Positions 1 through 5,174 of a DNA stretch of 6,123 nt are shown here, in pieces. Position 1 is the first letter of the stretch; every line of letters starts with the position of its first letter. Source of the stretch: Methanosarcinales archaeon (GTDB lineage: Archaea > Halobacteriota > Syntropharchaeia > Alkanophagales > Methanospirareceae); assembly GCA_025464425.1 (NCBI GenBank), contig JAODGV010000075.1, forward strand, positions 1 through 6,123, written 5' to 3'. A model generated the notes under the pieces. The model saw only the letters and a list, made by a program, of their open reading frames with translations. It ran no database searches and had not been told where the DNA came from. Made by a program: the position numbers and the translations under genes.

Positions 1-18
1 GCCGCAAAGAGGAGATGA
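1..18 (+). CDS. possible 3' tail of an upstream gene
   Basis: Read from base 1, five sense codons (Ala-Ala-Lys-Arg-Arg) lead to a TGA at 16-18. This TGA overlaps the aroA start codon as ATGA, an arrangement common in tightly packed archaeal operons. The basic ending is plausible for a protein C-terminus, but five codons cannot identify a product and any frame would show some reading here. This is an inference from the overlap pattern only; it would mean aroA is not the first gene of its transcript. Confidence 0.3.
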   Translation, partial: AAKRR

Positions 19-1310
19 ACGCAACAGTACGCAGCTCAGACATAGGCGGTGAAATAAATGCACCGCCTTCCAAGAGTTATACGCACCGCGCGATAGCGAT
101 AGCATCACTTGGTACAGGAAGCAGCGAGATTCTATCACCACTAATCTCAGATGATACGGGAGCGACGATAAGTGCCGCTAAATGCCTTGGCGCGGTTATA
201 GAATGCAGTACCGAGAGGATAGTAATAGAAGGCGTGACAGGCAAACCTGCAATACCTGAAGATGTGCTAAACGTTATGAACTCAGGCACCACACTACGAT
301 TCTTCACTGCGATCTCCTCACTGTGTGAGGAAGGTGCTACGGTCATAACCGGTGATGAATCATTGAGGAAACGCCCTAACGGACCATTGCTGAACTCGCT
401 GAACGATCTCGGTGCTGATGCATTCTCCACAAAAGGTGATGGTACCGCTCCACTGGTGATAAGAGGCAGGCTGAAAGGTGGTGAAACTGTGATAGATGGT
501 TCGATCAGTTCACAGTTCGTATCCGCACTGCTCATCGCCTGCCCTGTTGCAGAACGGGACTCAATCATCGTTGCTAATAACCTCATATCCGTGCCTTATA
601 CCGAAATAACACTTGAGATACTGGCTGAAGCGGGTGTGGATATAGAAGTGGAACGTGACGGCAATAACTTCTCGTTCCACGTAACCGGCAATAACACCTA
701 TCTTTTGGGTAGATACACAGTGCCGGGCGACTTCTCTTCCGCCTCCTATCTCATGGCTGCGGCTGCACTTACCGGTGCACGATTGAAGATAAAGAATCTC
801 TTCCCTTCTGCACAGGGTGATTCTCGAATAGTGGATATAATGCGAGATATGGGAGTTGATATGAGATGGGATCGGACGAGCGGTATTGTGGAAGTAAAAG
901 GTGCGAAATTGCACGGTATAAGCATCAATATGCGAGATAACCCGGACTTAGTGCCCACAATAGCAGTCCTGGCTGCAGTTGCTGATGGCAGCACTGAGAT
1001 AACCGGTGTCACACACCTGAGATACAAGGAGACAGACAGACTGGCTATACTCGCTGCGGAACTGAAGAAGTTCGGAGTCAGGGTAGAAGAGCGCAGTGAC
1101 GGGCTATTGATCGAAGGAGGCGAGCTGAAATCGGCGAAGGTTCGATCGCATGGCGACCACCGGCTAGCGATGACACTGACACTCGCAGCGTTATGTACGC
1201 CGGGCGAGACCGTGATAGAAGATGCAGAATGCGCTGGTATCTCTTATCCTTCGTTCTTCGATGACATCCGCCGGCTGGGTGCTGATGTCGTTCTTACCCA
1301 ATCCATATGA
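15..1310 (+). CDS. aroA: 3-phosphoshikimate 1-carboxyvinyltransferase (EPSP synthase)
   Basis: AroA transfers the enolpyruvyl group of phosphoenolpyruvate to shikimate 3-phosphate, the sixth step of the cytosolic shikimate pathway towards chorismate and aromatic amino acids. The 431 residues match the usual length of about 430 and span both halves of the EPSP synthase fold. Visible motifs are PPSKSYTHRA at 17-26 (Lys20, Ser21, Arg25 bind substrate), NSGTTLR at 89-95, LRKRPNG at 117-123, SSQFVSALL at 165-173 (Gln167), NPDLVPTIAV at 309-318 with the catalytic-type Asp311, RYKETDRL at 336-343 (Glu339, Arg342), and GDHRLAMTL at 380-388 (Arg383). The C-terminal SYPSFFDD segment aligns with TFPDYF of the E. 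coli enzyme, but the lysine before it (E. coli Lys411) is Ile409 here. The ATG at 15 gives an N-terminus of normal family length. GAGGAG lies directly against this ATG, so the ribosome site is unusually close. The frame stays open to the left edge, so a longer form is not excluded. Confidence 0.96.
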   Translation: MNATVRSSDIGGEINAPPSKSYTHRAIAIASLGTGSSEILSPLISDDTGATISAAKCLGAVIECSTERIVIEGVTGKPAIPEDVLNVMNSGTTLRFFTAISSLCEEGATVITGDESLRKRPNGPLLNSLNDLGADAFSTKGDGTAPLVIRGRLKGGETVIDGSISSQFVSALLIACPVAERDSIIVANNLISVPYTEITLEILAEAGVDIEVERDGNNFSFHVTGNNTYLLGRYTVPGDFSSASYLMAAAALTGARLKIKNLFPSAQGDSRIVDIMRDMGVDMRWDRTSGIVEVKGAKLHGISINMRDNPDLVPTIAVLAAVADGSTEITGVTHLRYKETDRLAILAAELKKFGVRVEERSDGLLIEGGELKSAKVRSHGDHRLAMTLTLAALCTPGETVIEDAECAGISYPSFFDDIRRLGADVVLTQSI

Positions 1311-1311
1311 T

Positions 1312-1329
1312 CGCTATATTTTATTAGCG
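1312..1329. repeat. short inverted repeat around the gatA TATA-like box
   Basis: CGCTA at 1312-1316 and TAGCG at 1325-1329 are exact inverted copies separated by eight A/T bases. The element begins two bases after the aroA stop codon and encloses the only good TATA-like sequence before gatA. It could be an operator, or a weak hairpin at the end of the aroA message. With five-base arms, chance is a real possibility. Confidence 0.3.
1315..1324 (+). promoter_or_regulatory. TATA-like box, putative gatA promoter
   Basis: TATATTTTAT stands about 40 bases before the gatA ATG. An archaeal TATA box centred near 1319 would place transcription start around 1344-1346 and give a leader of about 15 bases. 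No purine-rich BRE is clear, because the bases upstream are the aroA stop region. The 50-base gap between aroA and gatA is longer than the other junctions on this strand, which fits a separate promoter. This is inferred from sequence pattern and spacing. Confidence 0.4.
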
Positions 1330-1360
1330 CAATGCAATGATAATATAGATACGATACGAG

Positions 1361-2791
1361 ATGCGCAAGTTAACGGCTGTGGATGTCGTAACAGGCATAA
1401 AGAACGGTGATATATCATGTGAAGAGCTGATCTCACGAATATACGAGCGTATAGATCGAAGCGAGCTGAACTGCTATATCACTCTGAATAGAGATAGAGC
1501 AATAGAAGAAGCTATAAGGGTGGATAAGAACAGAGGAGCATACATGGCTAAGAAACTGCCCGGAGTGCCTGTTGCCATCAAGGACAGTATCTCCACTGCG
1601 GGTATTCAGACGACCTGCGCATCAAAAATCCTCACCGGTTATGTCCCACCCTATGATGCAACCGTGATAGAAGCGTTAAAGCGGGAAGGCGCGATAATCA
1701 TAGGTAAGACGAACATGGATGAGTTCTGTATGGGCACATCCACGGAGACGAGCTATTATGGTCCGACTTTGAACCCGCATGACCACAGCAGAGTGCCTGG
1801 TGGTTCTTCTGGTGGCAGTGCCGCTGCTGTATCAGCCGGGGAAGCCATTCTCGCCCTGGGCTCTGACACTGGTGGTTCTATCCGCTGTCCCGCATCGTTC
1901 TGCGGCGTCGTCGGCTTGAAGCCCACCTACGGGCTCGTATCACGCTATGGACTCATTGCATATGCAAACTCACTTGAACAGATAGGACCGCTGACCACGA
2001 ACGTGCGAGATGCCGCATTGCTGCTGGAGGTGATCTCAGCGAAAGACGAGCGAGACAGTACGCAGGTGAAGATTGCCAGCAATAGCCGCTCGAATTACGT
2101 GTTTAAGAACGAAGAAGATGTAAAAGGCCTGAGGATAGGCGTGTGCCGGGAATTCATGGAGGGCGTAGCACCAGAGGTTGAAGAAGCCGTCTGGAACGCC
2201 ATATACAGCTTCGAGGAGCTTGGTGCATCATATGAAGAGATGAGTCTGAAGTACCTGAAATATGCACTCGCAGCATATTACATCATTGCGATGTCGGAGG
2301 CGTCATCGAATCTGGCGAGGTTTGATGGACTGAGATATGGGCTTCGAATTGATGTGGATGCTGACTGGCATACAACCTTCTCGAGGATACGGGGCGAAGG
2401 TTTCGGAGAGGAGGTGAAACGGAGGATTATTCTCGGTACATATGCGCTCTCGGTTGGTTATTACGGGAGATACTATCTCAAGGCATTGAAGGTACGAACC
2501 TTGATAAAGCGTGAGTTTGATGCAGCTCTACGGTCGTATGATATATTAGCGATGCCAACAATGCCATGTGTCGCTTTCAAGCTCGGTGAACGTATAAGTG
2601 ACCCATTGTCGCTTTATCTCGCAGATGTCAATACAGTACCGGTGAATCTTGCCGGTCTACCATCTATATCACTGCCTTGCGGTATCTCCAACGGATTGCC
2701 CATCGGTCTGCAGCTTGTAAGCGGGCAGTTCAGCGAGAATAAGATAATCAATGCAGCCATTGCGTATGAATCTAACTTTATTACCAGTTGA
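1361..2791 (+). CDS. gatA: Asp-tRNA(Asn)/Glu-tRNA(Gln) amidotransferase subunit A
   Basis: GatA is the glutaminase subunit of the GatCAB complex: it frees ammonia from glutamine, which GatB uses to amidate misacylated tRNA. In Archaea, where GatDE handles Gln-tRNA, GatCAB usually makes Asn-tRNA(Asn). The 476 residues are full length for the family. The amidase signature is complete: Lys74 in VAIKDS, the GGSSGGSAAAV loop at 147-157 with cis-Ser149, and the nucleophile Ser173 in GSDTGGSIRCPASF, followed by CGVVGLKPTYG at 181-191. The glutamine-binding surroundings known from bacterial GatA are also seen: tyrosines 306/307, KRRIILGTYALS at 353-364, and Asp422 before VPVNLAGLP. The start is well fixed, since an in-frame TAG at 1346-1348 leaves the ATG at 1361 as the only candidate. 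No good Shine-Dalgarno precedes it. Neither gatB nor gatC is in the window, so the partners must lie elsewhere. The 3' end overlaps convergent marC by 11 bases. Confidence 0.96.
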   Translation: MRKLTAVDVVTGIKNGDISCEELISRIYERIDRSELNCYITLNRDRAIEEAIRVDKNRGAYMAKKLPGVPVAIKDSISTAGIQTTCASKILTGYVPPYDATVIEALKREGAIIIGKTNMDEFCMGTSTETSYYGPTLNPHDHSRVPGGSSGGSAAAVSAGEAILALGSDTGGSIRCPASFCGVVGLKPTYGLVSRYGLIAYANSLEQIGPLTTNVRDAALLLEVISAKDERDSTQVKIASNSRSNYVFKNEEDVKGLRIGVCREFMEGVAPEVEEAVWNAIYSFEELGASYEEMSLKYLKYALAAYYIIAMSEASSNLARFDGLRYGLRIDVDADWHTTFSRIRGEGFGEEVKRRIILGTYALSVGYYGRYYLKALKVRTLIKREFDAALRSYDILAMPTMPCVAFKLGERISDPLSLYLADVNTVPVNLAGLPSISLPCGISNGLPIGLQLVSGQFSENKIINAAIAYESNFITS

Positions 2792-3359
2792 GTATGCCCT
2801 GCCTGATGAACTCGATAGCAATAGCGGCTACCAGTATACCCATCACACGACCCAGCACCTCAGAACCCTCTTTCCCCATTATCCTGTAGACCCATTCCGA
2901 CTGTCGCAATATAAGCATGGTAGCGATAATAGCGGTGAATATGGCGAATAGTACGACTATGATGCCACTGGACTGCATTATCACCATAACAGTTGTTATC
3001 GCACCCGGACCAGCCAGGAGTGGTGTTCCTATCGGTACCGCACCTATCCCTGTGCTCGTTCCTTTCATTACAAACTTGCGCTCGAGCAACAGGTCAAAAG
3101 ATACGAAGAGCAGGAGAATACCTCCAGCAACCTTGAAACTCTCAATGCTTATGTTCAGTGCATTAAGCACAAACCTGCCGAGAAATGCGAATATAAGAAG
3201 AAGCAGAGTAGCGACCACCACAGCGTTATTGAGTTCTTTCTTACGCTCTTCTATGCTCATGGACCTGGTTACAGCGATGAATACCGGTACATTCCCCGCC
3301 GGATCCATGACCACAAACAGAATGATAAACGCCTTTAACAGTTCTATGGGGTCCAGCAT
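2781..3359 (-). CDS. marC: MarC family integral membrane protein (UPF0056)
   Basis: The protein has 192 residues and about six hydrophobic membrane segments, at roughly 5-25, 46-66, 72-92, 106-127, 131-151 and 170-187. Family hallmarks are MDPAGNVPVF at 18-27 in the first helix, the loop-helix VPIGTPLLAGPGAITTVMV at 108-126, and the C-terminal GRVMGILVAAIAIEFIRQGI at 170-189. MarC proteins sit in the cytoplasmic membrane and their substrate is not established; the old link to multiple antibiotic resistance in E. coli was not upheld, so the name is only a family label. I chose the ATG at 3357-3359 because MLDPIELLKAF is the normal N-terminus. A longer reading from 3473 would add 38 proline-rich residues that are antisense to rfcS and unlike the family. 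No Shine-Dalgarno is visible before this start. The gene converges on gatA and diverges from rfcS. Confidence 0.92.
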   Translation of the reverse strand: MLDPIELLKAFIILFVVMDPAGNVPVFIAVTRSMSIEERKKELNNAVVVATLLLLIFAFLGRFVLNALNISIESFKVAGGILLLFVSFDLLLERKFVMKGTSTGIGAVPIGTPLLAGPGAITTVMVIMQSSGIIVVLFAIFTAIIATMLILRQSEWVYRIMGKEGSEVLGRVMGILVAAIAIEFIRQGILNW

Positions 3360-3361
3360 GG

Positions 3362-3371
3362 TAATATTATT
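3362..3371 (+). promoter_or_regulatory. TATA-like box, putative rfcS promoter
   Basis: TAATATTATT lies in the 44-base gap between the divergent marC and rfcS starts. Centred near 3366, it would direct transcription from about 3392, leaving a leader of about 12 bases that just includes the rfcS ribosome site. It lies immediately behind the marC start codon. The assignment rests on A/T pattern and spacing only. Confidence 0.35.
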
Positions 3372-3383
3372 TCTTCTATTCTC

Positions 3384-3393
3384 TTTTAATAAA
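3384..3393 (-). promoter_or_regulatory. TATA-like box, putative marC promoter
   Basis: Read on the minus strand this is TTTATTAAAA. A start site about 26 bases downstream falls near 3362, within three bases of the marC ATG, so the marC message would be almost leaderless. This agrees with the lack of a Shine-Dalgarno before marC. The bases on its upstream side are C-rich on this strand and do not form a convincing BRE, which lowers confidence. Confidence 0.35.
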
Positions 3394-3397
3394 GGTG
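3393..3397 (+). promoter_or_regulatory. ribosome binding site deciding the rfcS start
   Basis: AGGTG pairs with the anti-Shine-Dalgarno of archaeal 16S rRNA and lies six bases before the ATG at 3404. It overlaps the alternative in-frame GTG at 3395, so it supports the ATG and argues against the GTG as the true start. Confidence 0.5.
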
Positions 3398-3403
3398 GGG
3401 AGA

Positions 3404-4366
3404 ATGGAGCGAGAGGAGATATGGACTGAGAAATACCGACCGGCGCGCCTGGATGATGTGGTAGGGCAATCACACATAATACGCAATCTTAAATCGTATG
3501 TACACAAGCGCAATCTACCCCACCTCATCTTCTCTGGACCCGCGGGGGTGGGTAAGACTGCCGCCGCGGTCGCACTCGCACGTGAGATGTTTGGTGATAC
3601 ATGGTCTGATAACTTTACGGAGCTGAATGCATCGGATGAGCGTGGTATAGAAGTGGTACGCAACACGATAAAGAACTTCGCTCGAACTATGCCAATAGGC
3701 AACACCACATTCAAGATAATCTTCCTTGACGAGGCGGATGCACTGACCGATGCTGCGCAATCGGCGTTACGGCGGACTATGGAACGATATTCAGGTACAT
3801 GCAGGTTCATACTCAGTTGTAATTACTCGTCAAAGATTATAGAACCCATACAATCACGATGTTCCGTGTACCGGTTCAGATCACTACCAGAGGAAGCAAT
3901 AGCCACACGTATACGGTACATTGCCGATAAAGAGGGTTTGAAACTATCAAATGATGCGCTGGATGCGATAGTATATGTTGCGATGGGTGACATGCGGCGT
4001 GCGATAAACGCACTGCAAAGCGCAGCCGTACTGAGCAATGAGATAAAACCTGATATGATCTACGGACTTACGGCGATGGCGAGACCGGAAGAGATAACGG
4101 GTTTGATAAGGGATGCGATGAATGGTAAGCTCAGGGATTCGATTGATAAGCTCGCGGAATTGCTCGATCGTGGTATCTCGGGCGATGAGATACTGGCACA
4201 GATGCACCGGCAGGTGATAAATATGGACATACCGGCACGTAAGAAGGTGGAATTGATGAACAGGATAGGGGAGGCAGATTACAGGATTACCGAAGGTGCG
4301 AACGAGAGGATACAGCTTGATGCACTCATAGCTTCGTTCTTCCTCGCCGCAGGTACTTATGAATGA
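3404..4366 (+). CDS. rfcS: replication factor C small subunit (clamp loader ATPase)
   Basis: RfcS is the repeated AAA+ subunit of the archaeal clamp loader; with RfcL it opens the PCNA ring and places it on primed DNA. From the ATG at 3404 it has 320 residues, normal for the family. Motifs in order: WTEKYRP at 7-13 (RFC box II), Walker A GPAGVGKT at 45-52, the ELNASDERGI box at 73-82, Walker B IIFLDEAD at 105-112, the sensor 1 stretch FILSCNYSSKI at 135-145, the SRC arginine finger at 151-153 (Arg152), sensor 2 GDMRRAINALQ at 195-205, then a helical C-terminal collar domain. Archaeal rfcS genes often carry inteins at such ATPase motifs; this copy is uninterrupted. The ATG gives the usual N-terminus and has a well-placed ribosome site; a GTG at 3395 would add three residues. 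rfcL is not in the window. Transcription probably starts in the gap shared with marC and continues into tatD. Confidence 0.96.
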   Translation: MEREEIWTEKYRPARLDDVVGQSHIIRNLKSYVHKRNLPHLIFSGPAGVGKTAAAVALAREMFGDTWSDNFTELNASDERGIEVVRNTIKNFARTMPIGNTTFKIIFLDEADALTDAAQSALRRTMERYSGTCRFILSCNYSSKIIEPIQSRCSVYRFRSLPEEAIATRIRYIADKEGLKLSNDALDAIVYVAMGDMRRAINALQSAAVLSNEIKPDMIYGLTAMARPEEITGLIRDAMNGKLRDSIDKLAELLDRGISGDEILAQMHRQVINMDIPARKKVELMNRIGEADYRITEGANERIQLDALIASFFLAAGTYE

Positions 4367-4404
4367 ACGACAGAATATTGAAGAATAGGGAAGGAGGGGG
4401 TTAA
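4363..4404 (+). other. 13-codon ORF overlapping the rfcS stop and the tatD ribosome site
   Basis: The ATG at 4363 overlaps the rfcS TGA as ATGA, the typical layout for coupled translation. Thirteen codons (MNDRILKNREGGG) run to a TAA at 4402-4404, just after the GGAGGGGG stretch and one base before the ATC proposed as the tatD start. The frame is one base off tatD; losing one G from the run at 4396-4400 would fuse it with tatD into a single ORF. It may be the true start of a frameshifted tatD, a coupling minicistron that delivers ribosomes to tatD, or chance. No function is claimed. Confidence 0.35.
4393..4400 (+). promoter_or_regulatory. strong Shine-Dalgarno of tatD
   Basis: GGAGGGGG is the strongest ribosome site in the window. 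From GGAGG (4393-4397) there are eight bases to the ATC at 4406 and eleven to the ATA at 4409, so it predicts initiation just before the conserved metal-binding motif of TatD. It is 65 bases before the GTG at 4463, too far to serve that codon. Confidence 0.55.
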
Positions 4405-4405
4405 A

Positions 4406-5173
4406 ATCATAGACATACACTGCCATCTGACATTCAAGGAATACGAACCCGATAGAGCGGAGGTGGTAGAGAGCGCACGTGCGGTACTGAAGCGAGTGGT
4501 GACGAGTGGTGTTGACCCAGGTGATGCGGAGAAGGCGTTAGAACTCGCGGATTCGTATCCTGATTTCATATTCGTCTCGCTCGGACTGCATCCAATACAC
4601 GTGGTGGAGCTGAGTGACCATGCGATAACCGACTATGAGGATTATATAAGCGAGAATCGAATGCGAATAGTGGGTATTGGCGAGATAGGTCTCGACTATT
4701 ACTGGATTCGTGACCCGTTGAAGATAAAGAGGACGAAAGAAGTATTCAAAGAGCTTCTGGAACTTGCACGTGAACTCGGACTGGTGGTCGTGCTACACCT
4801 TCGAGGCGAGGGTGCGATAGAGGATGGCTTGAAGTTCGTCACAGACGCAGACATAAGGAAAGCAATATTCCACTGCTTTACGGGTAAGCCACAGTTAGCG
4901 ATGGAGATATGTGAGGAGGGCTACCATATCTCATTGCCTGCTTCGATAGTGAGGAGCAAGACGATGAAGAAGGTAGCGAAGAAGATACCTCTCTCGGCGC
5001 TACATGGAGAGACCGATGCACCATATCTCTCGCCCGATGAAGATAAGCGTAACGTGCCGCAGCATGTGAAGGTTGTTTATGAGGAGATAGCACGGCAGAA
5101 GAAGAGTGATTTATCCACTGTTGAGGATGCAATAGACGCAAACTTCGAGCGCATGTTTGGAGTCCGGTTATGA
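4406..5173 (+). CDS. tatD: TatD family metal-dependent DNase/hydrolase (start codon anomalous)
   Basis: TatD proteins are cytosolic TIM-barrel metal hydrolases; characterised members are DNases linked to DNA repair or degradation. Read from 4406 the protein has 255 residues, the usual family length. The metal ligands are all present: HCH (His5, His7), GIGEIGLDY at 90-98 (Glu93), VLHLRGEG at 129-136 (His131), FHCFTG at 155-160 (His156) and GETDAPYLSP at 201-210 (Asp204). The LGLHP stretch at 59-63 is also typical. The problem is the start. In this frame, between the TGA at 4379-4381 and a GTG at 4463, there is no ATG, GTG or TTG, yet IDIHCHL is encoded there. The GTG form (236 residues) would lack the first two metal ligands. 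I placed the start at the ATC at 4406 because it gives a normal TatD N-terminus eight bases after a strong ribosome site. A single-base frameshift in the preceding G run is the main alternative. The gene follows rfcS closely and ends one base before the next ATG. Confidence 0.85.
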   Translation: MIDIHCHLTFKEYEPDRAEVVESARAVLKRVVTSGVDPGDAEKALELADSYPDFIFVSLGLHPIHVVELSDHAITDYEDYISENRMRIVGIGEIGLDYYWIRDPLKIKRTKEVFKELLELARELGLVVVLHLRGEGAIEDGLKFVTDADIRKAIFHCFTGKPQLAMEICEEGYHISLPASIVRSKTMKKVAKKIPLSALHGETDAPYLSPDEDKRNVPQHVKVVYEEIARQKKSDLSTVEDAIDANFERMFGVRL

Positions 5174-5174
5174 G

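Noticed and set aside
77..586. 169-codon open frame on the minus strand inside aroA
   Set aside because: It is fully antisense to a conserved gene, has a low-complexity serine-rich translation and matches no family I know.
3395..3403. GTG at 3395 as rfcS start
   Set aside because: It overlaps the best ribosome site (AGGTG, 3393-3397), and the ATG at 3404 gives the standard N-terminus.
2917..3429. 170-codon open frame on the plus strand across marC
   Set aside because: It mirrors marC codons (Ser/Thr/Met-rich translation of membrane-helix codons) and crosses the rfcS start in another frame.
3360..3473. Longer marC reading starting at 3473 on the minus strand (38 extra residues)
   Set aside because: The extension is proline-rich, unlike the family, and lies antisense to the conserved N-terminus of rfcS. 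MLDPIELLKAF at 3359 is the normal MarC start.
3448..3560. Intein in rfcS
   Set aside because: The ATPase motifs are contiguous and the protein has the length of an intein-free RfcS.
3947..4426. 159-codon open frame on the minus strand over the 3' half of rfcS
   Set aside because: It is antisense to the conserved RfcS sensor 2 and collar region, and its Tyr/Arg/His-rich translation has no recognisable domain.
4463..5173. GTG at 4463 as the true start of tatD
   Set aside because: It would remove both histidines of the metal-binding HxH motif, which are clearly encoded upstream in the same frame, and no ribosome site lies at a normal distance before it.
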